This document shows positions 50,001 to 58,278 of a stretch of 64,000 nucleotides of DNA, in pieces. The DNA is from Streptomyces smaragdinus (lineage in GTDB: Bacteria; Actinomycetota; Actinomycetes; Streptomycetales; Streptomycetaceae), in the NCBI RefSeq assembly GCF_009604385.1, contig NZ_WEGJ01000027.1, positions 26,537 through 90,536 of the forward strand, given 5' to 3'. Made by a program: the position numbers and the translations under genes. Position 1 is the first letter of the stretch. Each line of letters starts with the position of its first letter. Under the pieces are notes generated by a model. That model saw only the letters and a list, made by a program, of their open reading frames with translations, did not search any database and had not been told where the DNA came from.

Positions 50001-53000
50001 CGGCGGAGCCGCCGTCTCCTCCCAGTAATAGGTACCGAGACCCACATTGGCCGAGCACACACCATCCGTGCCCGTCGTACACGGCGTACCGACCTCGGTA
50101 TCCGGGGTCGCGCCGGTGGTCTGCAGACCGGGAATCCCGTTCGTCTCCTGCCACAGCTGGAACACCGCACCCTCAAGCGTCCCGCCGGTCTCGGCATCCT
50201 TCTTCACCACCGAGACGTCACCCATGGTCCGGGAGTCCAGGGCATCAGTGGTCACGCCCGCAGAAGCGTTGTCGGCAGTCAGCTCCAGCGGACCGAAAAC
50301 AGCGGGATCCGGCAGGTCGAAGCCCTCCGGAGCCGCCGTCTCCTCCCAGTAGTACGTCCCCAGCCCCACATTGGCCGAGCAGGTACCGTCCGTGCCCGTC
50401 GTGCAGGGGCCGCCGATCGGCGTATCCGGAGTCGCACCCGTGGTCTGCAGACCGGGAATGTCGTTCGTCTCCTGCCACAACTGGAACACCGCACCCTCAA
50501 GCGGGTCATTCGTGTCCGCGTCCCGCTTCACCACCGAGACATCGCCCAACGTGCGGGAATCGTTCACGTCGATCGACACGCCCTGGGACGCGTTCTCCGA
50601 CGTCAGCTCCAGCGGACCGAAGATCGCCGGGTCCGGCAGGTCGAAGCCCGGCGGAGCCGCCGTCTCCTCCCAGTAGTACGTCCCCAGGCCAACGTTCGCC
50701 GTGCAAACGCCGTCCGTGCCCGTCGTGCACGGTGTCCCGACCGCCGTGTCCGGGTCAGCCCCATCGGTCTGCAGGCCGGGAATACCGTTGGTCTCCTGCC
50801 ACAGCTGGAACACCGCACCCTCAAGCGTCCCGCCGGTCTCGGCATCCCTCTTCACCACCGTGACGTCACCCATGGTGCGCGAGTCGAGCGCATCGACGGA
50901 CACGCCCACGGAGGCGTTGTCGGCAGTCAGCTCCAGCGGACCGAAGACAGCAGGGTCAGGAAGGTCGAAGCCCGGCGGGGCCGCCGTCTCCTCCCAGTAG
51001 TACGTGCCGAGACCGACATTCGCCGTGCAGACGCCGTCCGTACCCGTCGGACAGGCAGAACCCACCGGAGTATCAGCATCGACACCAGTGGTCTGCAAAC
51101 CAGGAATCCCGTTCGTCTCCTGCCACAGCTGGAACACCGCGCCCTCAAGCGGATCGTCCGTATCCGCGTCCCGCTTCACCACCGTGACGTCACCCATGGT
51201 GCGCGAGTCCAGCGCGTCGACGGACACGCCCACAGAGGCATTCTCGGAGGTCAGCTCCAACGGACCGAACACCGCGGGATCCGGCAGGTCGAAGCCCTCC
51301 GGAGCCGCCGTCTCCTCCCAGTAGTACGTGCCCAGACCGACGTTGGCCGTACAGATGCCGTCCGTACCCGTCGTACAGGCAGAGCCCACCGGAGTGTCCG
51401 CATCGACACCAGTGGTCTGCAGACCAGGAATCCCGTTCGTCTCCTGCCACAACTGGAACACCGCGCCGGCCAGGGTGTCACCCGTGTCCGCGTCCCGCTT
51501 CACGACCGTGACGTCACCCATGGTGCGCGAGTCCAGCGCGTCGACGGACACGCCCACAGATGCGTTCTCGGCGGTCAGCTCCAGCGGACCGAACACCGCG
51601 GGGTCAGGGAGATCGAAGCCGGGCGGAGCCGCCGTCTCCTCCCAGTAATACGTCCCCAGACCGACATTCGCCGAGCACGTACCGTCCGTACCCGTCGTGC
51701 AGGGTCCGCCGACGGGAGTGTCCGGGGTGGCGCCGTCGGTCTGCAGACCGGGGATGCCGTTGGTCTCCTGCCACAGCTGGAAGACGGCGTCGGCAAGAGG
51801 ATCGTTGTTGTCGGCGTCCCGCTTCACCACCGAGACATCGCCCAACGTGCGGGAGTCATTCACATCGATCGACACACCGGCGGAAGCGTTCTCGGAGGTC
51901 AGCTCCAGCGGACCGAAGATCGCCGGGTCCGGCAGGTCGAAGCCCGGCGGAGCCGTCGTCTCCTCCCAGTAGTACGTGCCGAGACCGACGTTGGCCGTGC
52001 AGATGCCGTCCGCACCCGTCGTACAGGGAGAACCCACCGGAGTATCGGCATCGACACCAGTGGTCTGCAGACCAGGAATCCCGTTGGTCTCCTCCCACAA
52101 CTGGAACACCGCACCCTCGAGCACGCCCCCCGTCTCCGCGTCCCGCTTCGCCACCGTGACGTCACCCATGGTGCGGGCATCGAGCGCATCGACCGACACA
52201 CCGGCGGACGCGTTCTCGGAGGTCAGGTCCAGCGGACCGAACACCGCGGGATCCGGCAGGTCGAAGCCCTCCGGAGCCGCCGTCTCCTCCCAGTAATACG
52301 TCCCCAGACCGACATTCGCCGTGCAGATACCGTCCGTACCCGTCGTACACGGCGTACCGACCTCGGTATCCGGGGTCGCGCCGTCGGTCTGCAGACCGGG
52401 AATCCCGTTCGTCTCCTGCCACAACTGGAACACCGCACCCGCCAGGGTGTCTCCGGTCGCCGCGTCCTTCTTGACGACCGTGACATCGCCCATGGTGCGA
52501 GCGTCGTCGACGTCGATCGACACGCCCGTGGAGGCGTTCTCCGACGTCAGGTCCAGCGGACCGAAGATCGCCGGGTCCGGCAGGTCGAAGCCGGGCGGGG
52601 CCGACGTCTCCTCCCAGTAGTACGTGCCGAGACCGACGTTGGCCGTGCAGATGCCGTCCGCACCCGTCGTACAGGGACCACCGACCTCCGTGTCCGGGTT
52701 CCCGCCGGTGGTCTGCAGGCCGGGGATGCCGTTGGTCTCCTGCCACAGCTGGAAGACGGCGCCGTCGAGCGGGTCACCCGTCGCGGCATCCCGCTTGACC
52801 ACCGTGATGTTGCCCGTAGTCCGCGTGTCCAAGGCGTCGACCGACTCCCCCACGGACGCGTTGTCCGAGGTCAGAATCAGCGGGCCGAACACCGACGGAT
52901 CCGGCAGGTCGAAGCCCGGCGGCGGAGCCGTCTCCTCCCAGTAGTACGTCCCCAGCCCCACCGTCGCCGAACAGATCCCGTCCACACCCGTCGTACACGG

Positions 53001-55226
53001 CCCACCGACAGGAGTGTCCGGATCGGCCCCCGAAGTCTGCAGCCCGGGAACCCCGTTCGTCTCCTCCCACAACTGGAACTCCGCGCCCTCCAGCACGTCC
53101 CCCGTCTCCGCGTCCCGCTTCACGACCCGCACGTCACCCGTGGTCGCCGCGTCGAAGGCGTCGACCGACACACCCGCGGAAGCGTTCTCGGAGGTCAACT
53201 CCAGCGGACCGAAGATCGCCGGATCCGGCAGGTCGAAGCCCGGCGGGGCCGACGTCTCCTCCCAGTAGTACGTGCCCAGCCCCACGTTCTCCGAGCAGAC
53301 GCCGTCGGGACCCGTCGTACACGGCCCACCGACCGGAGTGTCCGGATCGGCGCCCGACGTCTGCAGCCCCGGCGTCCCGTTCGTCTCCTGCCACAGCTGG
53401 AAGACGGCGTCGGCGAGGGTGTCCCCGTTCGCGAGATCCCGCTTCACGACCGTCACGTTGCCTGTCGTAGCCACGTCAAGAGCGTCGACCGACTCCCCCA
53501 CGGACGCGTTGTCCGAGGTCAGAATCAGCGGGCCGAACACCGACGGATCCGGCAGGTCGAAGCCCGGCGGCGGAGCCGTCTCCTCCCAGTAGTACGTCCC
53601 CAGCCCCACCGTCGCCGAACAGATCCCGTCCACACCCGTCGTACACGGAGAGCCCACCGGCGTATCCGCATTCGCCCCCGACGTCTGCAGCCCCGGAACC
53701 CCGTTCGTCTCCTCCCACAACTGGAACTCCGCGCCCTCCAGCACGTCCCCCGTCTCCGCGTCCCGCTTCACGACCCGCACGTCACCCGTGGTCGCCGTGT
53801 CGAGCGCCTCGACCCGGACCCCCTGCGACGCGTTGTCCTCCGTCAGCACCAGCGGGCCGAAGACCGCCGGATCCGGCAGGTCGTAGCCCGGCGGCGGAGC
53901 CGTCTCCTCCCAGTAGTACGTGCCGACCTCGACGTTGCGCGAGCAGAGGCCGTCGGGACCCGTCGTACAGGGGGTGCCGACCGGGGTGTCCGGGGTGGCG
54001 CCCGACGTCTGCAGGCCCGCGACGCCGTTGGTCTCCTCCCAGAGCTGGAACTGTGCGCCGGCCAGCGGCTCGCGGGTGTCCGCGTCCAGCTTCAGGACGC
54101 TGACGTCGCCCGTGGTCACGGGGGCCGCGCAGTCGGGGAGGTCGCCGGTGAAGGGATAGGCGTGGAACTCCTGGCCGCCGCCGCCCGTGGGCGAGTTGGT
54201 GTGGGTGAGTGAACCGGTCGCGAGCATACGGCCGTTGAAGCCCGGTGCCGTCACCGTCGTCATTGACGCCTGCGCGCCGGACAGGACGCTGCCCTGGAAC
54301 TGTCCCGTACCGGCGATGTTCACCGCGGTGGCGTCGGGGAAGTTCCACAGCAGTTTCTCGCGGTAGGCGTTCAGCGGGTCGGAGGACGGGCCGGGCGGGT
54401 CCACGAGCGAGCCGCTGTAGGAGTTGATCGTCCGGGTGGCGCCGAAGACGTTGACCAGGATCGTCGCGCCCGGCGGGATGTTCTCGAAGGTGATGCCCTG
54501 CTGGCCGCCGCCGGCCGCGGCGATGTCGAAGTCGATGTTGAAGATCTGGAGCATCGACGTGCCGTCACCGGTGAACAGCGTCTGGTAGCCCTGATTGACC
54601 GCCGTCCCCGTCGGGGGCCGCGGCGCGCCGTCCACCCGGGCGTAACACTGGCTCGCGTCGGTCAGCTGGTCCCGCAGGGGGATGTACGGGTTCGCGGCGG
54701 CGGGGTCGTGGACCGTGGTGGCGAGCACCTGGCCGGGTCCGGTGAGCGCGCCCGCGTACCGTACGACGCCGTCCTCGGCGAGCAGCCGCTGGTTGGCGGC
54801 GATGGAGATGTTGCCGCCGGTGGTCAGCCAGTCGGAGCCGATCGGCGGGGGGACCATGGAGCCGGCTCCGACCTCACCGAGGTTGTAGATCTCGCTGACG
54901 CCGGTGGCCTTGTTCATGTCGAAGTTGTTGAGGACGACGACCCTGCCCTCGGCCTCCGCGGCCGCGCCACGCACCAGGAAGTCGTTGCCGACGAAGATGT
55001 TGACGGCGTTGTCACGGCCCTGGATGGTGCCGCCGACCGGCGGGAACGGTGAGGGGCAACTGCCCGGAATACACGGCCCCAGCCCACCCGGCAGAGGCGC
55101 CGCGGCGGCCGGCTCGGCGGCTGGGCCCAGCAGGATGGCTGGGACGGCCGAGAACGTGACGACGGCGGCGAGCGCGGCGGCTTTCAGCCGACGCGCTTTG
55201 CGTACTAAGCGGGCAATAGGGCGCAT
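44034..55226 (-). CDS. Giant secreted SpaA/CnaB-repeat protein with choice-of-anchor-A head
   Basis: 3730 aa from ATG 55226 (GGGG 5 nt upstream; GTG 55232 is an alternative). Signal peptide with AAAA cleavage end (first 43 residues). Residues about 60-365 form a choice-of-anchor-A domain (NAVNIFVGNDFLV, LLWNFPDATAVNIAGTG, GFNGRMLATGSLTH). Then 30 repeats of exactly 108 aa and a divergent 31st. Each repeat has V-V-K-[RK]-D, YYWEET-APxGF and a final [ND]-D, the CnaB pattern for a Lys-Asp isopeptide bond with catalytic Glu, plus two Cys eight apart. No LPxTG motif or C-terminal membrane segment, so it is secreted or held by other means. Likely a long, covalently stiffened surface filament or adhesin. 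Confidence 0.9.
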   Translation of the reverse strand: MRPIARLVRKARRLKAAALAAVVTFSAVPAILLGPAAEPAAAAPLPGGLGPCIPGSCPSPFPPVGGTIQGRDNAVNIFVGNDFLVRGAAAEAEGRVVVLNNFDMNKATGVSEIYNLGEVGAGSMVPPPIGSDWLTTGGNISIAANQRLLAEDGVVRYAGALTGPGQVLATTVHDPAAANPYIPLRDQLTDASQCYARVDGAPRPPTGTAVNQGYQTLFTGDGTSMLQIFNIDFDIAAAGGGQQGITFENIPPGATILVNVFGATRTINSYSGSLVDPPGPSSDPLNAYREKLLWNFPDATAVNIAGTGQFQGSVLSGAQASMTTVTAPGFNGRMLATGSLTHTNSPTGGGGQEFHAYPFTGDLPDCAAPVTTGDVSVLKLDADTREPLAGAQFQLWEETNGVAGLQTSGATPDTPVGTPCTTGPDGLCSRNVEVGTYYWEETAPPPGYDLPDPAVFGPLVLTEDNASQGVRVEALDTATTGDVRVVKRDAETGDVLEGAEFQLWEETNGVPGLQTSGANADTPVGSPCTTGVDGICSATVGLGTYYWEETAPPPGFDLPDPSVFGPLILTSDNASVGESVDALDVATTGNVTVVKRDLANGDTLADAVFQLWQETNGTPGLQTSGADPDTPVGGPCTTGPDGVCSENVGLGTYYWEETSAPPGFDLPDPAIFGPLELTSENASAGVSVDAFDAATTGDVRVVKRDAETGDVLEGAEFQLWEETNGVPGLQTSGADPDTPVGGPCTTGVDGICSATVGLGTYYWEETAPPPGFDLPDPSVFGPLILTSDNASVGESVDALDTRTTGNITVVKRDAATGDPLDGAVFQLWQETNGIPGLQTTGGNPDTEVGGPCTTGADGICTANVGLGTYYWEETSAPPGFDLPDPAIFGPLDLTSENASTGVSIDVDDARTMGDVTVVKKDAATGDTLAGAVFQLWQETNGIPGLQTDGATPDTEVGTPCTTGTDGICTANVGLGTYYWEETAAPEGFDLPDPAVFGPLDLTSENASAGVSVDALDARTMGDVTVAKRDAETGGVLEGAVFQLWEETNGIPGLQTTGVDADTPVGSPCTTGADGICTANVGLGTYYWEETTAPPGFDLPDPAIFGPLELTSENASAGVSIDVNDSRTLGDVSVVKRDADNNDPLADAVFQLWQETNGIPGLQTDGATPDTPVGGPCTTGTDGTCSANVGLGTYYWEETAAPPGFDLPDPAVFGPLELTAENASVGVSVDALDSRTMGDVTVVKRDADTGDTLAGAVFQLWQETNGIPGLQTTGVDADTPVGSACTTGTDGICTANVGLGTYYWEETAAPEGFDLPDPAVFGPLELTSENASVGVSVDALDSRTMGDVTVVKRDADTDDPLEGAVFQLWQETNGIPGLQTTGVDADTPVGSACPTGTDGVCTANVGLGTYYWEETAAPPGFDLPDPAVFGPLELTADNASVGVSVDALDSRTMGDVTVVKRDAETGGTLEGAVFQLWQETNGIPGLQTDGADPDTAVGTPCTTGTDGVCTANVGLGTYYWEETAAPPGFDLPDPAIFGPLELTSENASQGVSIDVNDSRTLGDVSVVKRDADTNDPLEGAVFQLWQETNDIPGLQTTGATPDTPIGGPCTTGTDGTCSANVGLGTYYWEETAAPEGFDLPDPAVFGPLELTADNASAGVTTDALDSRTMGDVSVVKKDAETGGTLEGAVFQLWQETNGIPGLQTTGATPDTEVGTPCTTGTDGVCSANVGLGTYYWEETAAPPGFDLPDPAIFGPLELTSENASTGVSIDVNDSRTLGDVSVVKRDADTNDPLEGAVFQLWQETNDIPGLQTTGATPDTPIGGPCTTGTDGTCSANVGLGTYYWEETTAPPGFDLPDPAVFGPLELTSENASQGVSVDALDSRTMGDVSVVKRDVDTNDPLEGAVFQLWQETNGIPGLQTDGADPDTAVGTPCTTGVDGLCTANVGLGTYYWEETAAPEGFDLPDPAVFGPLELTSENASAGVSVDALDARTTGDVSVVKKDADTGALLAGAEFQLWQETNGVPGLQTDGTDPDTPVGTPCTTGADGVCSANVGLGTYYWEETAAPTGYDLPEPAVFGPLELTSENASEGVSVDALDTRTTGGVTVVKKDAATGETLAGAVFQLWEETNGVEGLQTDGPDPDTAVGDPCTTGTDGVCSSIVEPGTYYWQETTAPPGFDLPDPAVFGPLVVTPENATEGVSVDALDARTMGDVTVVKKDAETGGTLEGAVFQLWQETNGVEGLQTDGADPDTAVGTPCTTGTDGVCTVNVGLGTYYWEETTAPPGFDLPDPAIFGPLELTSENASAGVSIDVNDSRTLGDVSVVKRDADTNDPLEGAVFQLWQETNEIPGLQTDGAAPDTPIGGPCTTGTDGTCSANVGLGTYYWEETTAPPGFDLPDPAVFGPLELTAENASQGVSVDALDSRTMGDVTVVKRDAATGDPLEGAVFQLWQETNGVEGLQTDGADPDTAVGTPCTTGTDGVCTANVGLGTYYWEETAAPSGFDLPDPAVFGPLQLTAENATEGVTVDANDTRTTGGVTVVKRDEATGETLAGAVFQLWEETNGIEGLQTDGVDPDTQVGTPCTTGTDGVCTADVGLGTYYWEETAAPEGFDLPDPAVFGPLVLTSENESQGVTVDAFDSRTMGDVTVVKRDADTNDPLEGAVFQLWEETNGVEGLQTDGPDPDTAVGTPCTTGTDGVCTANVGLGTYYWEETAAPEGFDLPDPAVFGPLELTSENATEGVSVDALDSRTMGDVTVVKKDAETGALLAGAVFQLWQETNGVEGLQTDGADADTAVGTPCTTGTDGVCTANVGLGTYYWEETAAPEGYDLPEPAVFGPLELTSENASQGVSVDALDTRTTGGVTVVKRDEATGEPLAGAVFQLWEETNGVEGLQTGGADPDTPVGDPCTTGTDGVCSSVVEPGTYYWEETAAPEGFDLPDPAVFGPLVLTAENASEGVTIDAFDTRTTGDVTVVKRDADTNDPLEGAVFQLWQETNGIEGLQTDGADADTAVGTPCTTGTDGVCTANVGLGTYYWEETAAPEGYDLPNPAVFGPLELTSENASQGVTVDALDAATTGDVSVVKRDAATGDPLEGAVFQLWQETNGIEGLQTDGADADTPVGTPCTTGTDGVCSANVGLGTYYWEETSAPEGFDLPDPAVFGPLELTAENASQGVSVDALDTRTTGDVRVVKKDAETSDTLEGAVFQLWEETNGVAGLQTTGTDPDTAVGGPCTTGTDGVCSADVVLGTYYWEETLAPAGFDLPDPAVFGPLELTAENASEGISIDVNNSRTTGDLTVVKRDVETGDPLDGAVFQLWEETNGVEGLQTDGADPDTTVGTPCTTGTDGVCSANAGLGTYYWEETSAPAGFDLPDPAVFGPLVLTSENASEGISIVVNDSRTTGDVSVVKKDAETGDPLDGAVFQLWQESNGVEGLQTNGSSPDTPIGGPCTTGTDGVCSANVGLGTYYWEETAAPAGFDLPDPAVFGPLELTAENASQGVSIDANDTRTTGNVRVVKKDAATGDPLAGAVFRLWRESNGVEGLQTDGENPDTPVGDPCTTGTDGVCADTVGLGTYYWEETAAPEGFDLPDPAVFGPLVLTSENAGDGVSVDANDTRTPERKGSLKLLKTDSSNDNPLGGAVFELWRESNGVPGLQTDGSDPDTLVDPGCATDPDGVCLFPDLSLGEYYLRETAVPDGFVLPDPDVFGPYEVTDSPEPLLVTVGNKPEEPCKGKDCP
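44397..54116 (-). repeat. 30 tandem 324-bp repeats
   Basis: Thirty in-frame units of exactly 324 bp with no length variation. Units fall into subtypes by their opening (TTGDV, TMGDV, TLGDV, TTGGV) and by PCTTG[TAPV]DG[VILT]C. Pairs of subtypes recur (7-8, 11-12, 13-14, 18-19), showing duplication of multi-repeat blocks. Such an array is prone to recombination and to assembly collapse. Confidence 0.95.
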
Positions 55227-55253
55227 TCTCACCCCGGCAGGCTGTCAGCGCAT

Positions 55254-55282
55254 CCCGGGAGTACGCCTCATCGACTCCCGGG
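55254..55282 (-). promoter_or_regulatory. Inverted repeat in the leader of the giant gene
   Basis: CCCGGGAGT/ACTCCCGGG, 9-bp perfect arms with an 11-nt spacer, 28 bp upstream of the ATG. May be an operator or a 5'-UTR hairpin. The rest of the gap to 55546 shows no gene; it should hold both divergent promoters. Confidence 0.5.
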
Positions 55283-55546
55283 GAGCGGGTCCATACCACC
55301 GGCATGTATGACAGGCGATGCGGCATCCGGCCTATTACGCGACCCCGCCGGGGGACGGGGACGGCGGCCACGGTGCCGACGGGACGGGGCAGCTGGGGCC
55401 GCGGCGCCGGATGATACGACGGATTCGGCAATCCCGCAGGTCAGCGCACGGCCGGAGATTCACCCGCAGAAGAGCGTCACCCGGGTTATCCACAGGCGAA
55501 CACCACCGGCCCCCGGAATGTCGGGCCGTCACAGCACAATGGCGTC

Positions 55547-57364
55547 ATGAGCCAGAGCACTGAGTCCACCGAGAGCACCCCCGACTGGGAGAAGCGGTTC
55601 CGGGCGCCGCGCGTCAGCCTGCCCGACTGGGCCGAGGACGCGCCGGACCGGTCGTTGTACGTGTCGAACGTGACGGGGACGTTCGAGCTGTACGCATGGG
55701 ACCGTTCGACGGGAGAGAAGCGCCAGGTCACGGACCGGCCGAACGGCACGACGGACGGCACGCTGACGCCGGACGGCGAATGGATCTGGTGGTTCTCCGA
55801 CACCGACGGGGACGAGTTCGGGGTGTGGCGGCGCCAGCCCTTCGCCGACGCGCTGGTGGGTCAGGACCAGCCCGCGGCGCCCGGCATCGAGCCCGCGTAT
55901 CCTGCGGGGCTGGCCCTGGGCCGGGACGGGACGGCGGTGATCGGCCGCTCGACGGACGAGGACGGGACGACGATCCACGTCGTACGGCCGGGGGGCGAGC
56001 CCTCGGTGGTGTACCGGCACCGGGAGTCGGCGGGCGTCGGCGACCTGTCGCGCGACGGGACGCTGCTGGCGATCGAGCACACGGAGCACGGGGATGCGAT
56101 GCACTCCGCGCTGCGGGTGCTGCGGCTCGACGGCTCCGTCGTGGCCGAGTTGGACGACACGGAGGGCGGGGAGAAGGAGCTGGGGCTGGAGGTGCTGGGC
56201 TTCGCCCCGGTCGCGGGGGACGCCCGGCTGCTGGTCGGGCATCAGCGGCGGGGGCGGTGGGAGCCGGCGATCTGGGACCCGGTCGCGGGGGAGTTCACGG
56301 ATCTGCGGCTGGACCTGCCGGGGGACGTGTCCGCCGAGTGGTGCCCGGACGGCTCCGCGCTGCTGGTCGTGCACATGTATCAGGCGCGCAGCGAGCTGTG
56401 GCGGTACGACCTGGCGGCGGGGGAGCTGACGCGGCTGGAGACGCCGCCGGGGACGGTGGGGGGAGCGTCGGCGCGGCCCGACGGGACGGTGGAGTTCCTG
56501 TGGTCGTCGGCCGCCGAGCCGCCGGTGGTGCGCAACACGCGGGACGAGGTCGTGCTGCAGGCGCCGGGGATGCTGCCGCCGGCGTCGGTGCCGGTGGAGG
56601 ACGCCTGGGTGGAGGGTCCGGGCGGGACGGTGCACGCGCTGGTGCAGCGGCCGGCCGGGACGGGGCCGTTCCCGACGGTCTTCGAGATCCACGGCGGCCC
56701 GACGTGGCACGACTCGGACGCGTTCGCGGCGGGCCCGGCGGCCTGGGTGGACCACGGGTTCGCCGTGGTGCGGGTCAACTACCGCGGGTCCACGGGGTAC
56801 GGGCGGGAGTGGACGGACGCGCTCAAGCACCGGGTGGGGCTGATCGAGCTGGAGGACATCGCCGCGGTGCGGGAGTGGGCGGTCTCCTCGGGGCTGGCGG
56901 ACCCGGCGCGGCTGGTGCTCTCCGGCGGGTCGTGGGGCGGGTATCTGACGCTGCTGGGACTCGGGACGCAGCCGGAGGACTGGACGCTGGGGCTGGCCGC
57001 GGTGCCGGTGGCGGACTACGTCACGGCGTACCACGACGAGATGGAGGCGCTGAAGGCGATGGACCGCACGCTGCTCGGCGGGACGCCGGAGGAGGTCCCG
57101 GAGCGCTTCGCCGCCTCGTCACCGCTGACGTACGTGGACCGGGTGAAGGCGCCGGTGTACATCTCGGCGGGGGTGAACGACCCGCGGTGCCCGATCCGTC
57201 AGGTCGAGAACTACGTGCACCGGCTCGAGGAGCGCGCGCACCCGCACGAGGTGTACCGGTACGACGCGGGGCACGGCTCGCTGGTGGTGGAGGAGCGGAT
57301 CAAGCAGTTGCGGCTGGAGCTCGACTTCGCGCTTCGTCATCTGGGTCCGCCTCGTCAGGGGTGA
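55547..57364 (+). CDS. S9-family (prolyl oligopeptidase-like) peptidase
   Basis: 605 aa. N-terminal beta-propeller (repeated WxW/LxxDG strands such as LTPDGEWIWWFSD) and C-terminal alpha/beta hydrolase with Ser in LSGGSWGGYLT, Asp in AGVNDPRCP and His in AGHGSLV. Cytoplasmic (no signal peptide); cleaves short peptides. Its last 65 bp overlap the convergent SURF1 gene. Confidence 0.92.
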   Translation: MSQSTESTESTPDWEKRFRAPRVSLPDWAEDAPDRSLYVSNVTGTFELYAWDRSTGEKRQVTDRPNGTTDGTLTPDGEWIWWFSDTDGDEFGVWRRQPFADALVGQDQPAAPGIEPAYPAGLALGRDGTAVIGRSTDEDGTTIHVVRPGGEPSVVYRHRESAGVGDLSRDGTLLAIEHTEHGDAMHSALRVLRLDGSVVAELDDTEGGEKELGLEVLGFAPVAGDARLLVGHQRRGRWEPAIWDPVAGEFTDLRLDLPGDVSAEWCPDGSALLVVHMYQARSELWRYDLAAGELTRLETPPGTVGGASARPDGTVEFLWSSAAEPPVVRNTRDEVVLQAPGMLPPASVPVEDAWVEGPGGTVHALVQRPAGTGPFPTVFEIHGGPTWHDSDAFAAGPAAWVDHGFAVVRVNYRGSTGYGREWTDALKHRVGLIELEDIAAVREWAVSSGLADPARLVLSGGSWGGYLTLLGLGTQPEDWTLGLAAVPVADYVTAYHDEMEALKAMDRTLLGGTPEEVPERFAASSPLTYVDRVKAPVYISAGVNDPRCPIRQVENYVHRLEERAHPHEVYRYDAGHGSLVVEERIKQLRLELDFALRHLGPPRQG

Positions 57365-58115
57365 GTCCCAGCGCCACGTCCCGTGCCAGCTCCAGTTCGC
57401 GACGGAAGAAGCGGTACCACATGAACACCACGAAGCCGGCGAAGACGAACCACTCCGCCGTGTACCCGAGGTTCTGGAACGCCTTCAGGTCGAGGCCGGT
57501 GCCCTGCGCGGCGGCGGGCGGGACGGCCGTCATACCCCGGTCGGGCGTGGTGAGGGTGATCCAGGCGTCGTACACCGGGTAGTCGACGATGTTGATCAGC
57601 GAGGCGGCGCTGATCATGCCGATGCTGCCCTCGGGGAGTCCGCCGTCCGCGTCGACCCCGGGGGCGCCCTGGCTCTCCGAGGCCTGCAGGGCCCCGGTCA
57701 CGGTGACGTCGCCGGACGCCGGAGCCGGGACCTTGCCGGGGTCGGCGTCGCCGGGCAGCCAGCCGCGGACGACGGGCAGGGCCTTGCCGCCGGGGCCGTC
57801 GGTGCGCAGCAGCGTCAGGACGTAGTAGCCGCGCCGGCCGTCGAGGTCGCGGTCGGGGACCAGGAGCTGGGTGTCCCAGCGGCCGGTCGCGGTGGCCTCG
57901 GCGCCGGAGGTGTTCTTGTCCACGGGCAGCAGCGCGGCCAGCGGCCGGGCCGTGCGGTCGGCCGGGTCCAGGGCCTGTTCCTGCTGGTGGTGGGTGTCGA
58001 CGCGGTCCTCGAACCGGCCGAGCTGCCAGCTGCCCATGAAAAAGCAGAAGGGGATGGCGAGCAGGGCGAAGACGTTGATCGCCCACCAGCGCGGGGTGGC
58101 CAGGAACCGGTACAC
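57300..58115 (-). CDS. SURF1-family protein
   Basis: 271 aa. Transmembrane helix near the N-terminus (WWAINVFALLAIPFCFFMGSWQLGRF, in two parts) and another near the C-terminus (WFVFAGFVVFMWYRFF), with a beta-rich loop between (GYYVLTLLRTDG, LPVVRGWLPGD), the standard SURF1 layout. Assists assembly of cytochrome c oxidase. Gap 58116-58278 (163 bp) has nothing I can name. Confidence 0.9.
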   Translation of the reverse strand: MYRFLATPRWWAINVFALLAIPFCFFMGSWQLGRFEDRVDTHHQQEQALDPADRTARPLAALLPVDKNTSGAEATATGRWDTQLLVPDRDLDGRRGYYVLTLLRTDGPGGKALPVVRGWLPGDADPGKVPAPASGDVTVTGALQASESQGAPGVDADGGLPEGSIGMISAASLINIVDYPVYDAWITLTTPDRGMTAVPPAAAQGTGLDLKAFQNLGYTAEWFVFAGFVVFMWYRFFRRELELARDVALGLTPDEADPDDEARSRAPAATA

Positions 58116-58278
58116 GCATCAAAGGTACGACGCGCGGCACGCGCGGGTCCGCACACCCCCCGGGCGGCGGCGGGATCGGACCCGGCGGGTGAGGTCCCGG
58201 CGGGTCCGCGGCCCGGTCCCCGGCGCGTCCGCGACCGCGGTACGCGGCCGTACCCCGCCGGCGGGTGGGTGGTGGACC

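Noticed and set aside
43920..54212. 3430-codon plus-strand ORF opposite the giant repeat gene
   Set aside because: It is the mirror of the 324-bp repeats: absence of stops follows from the GC-rich codon pattern of the minus-strand gene. It has no signal peptide, ribosome site or recognisable domain, while the minus strand has all three.
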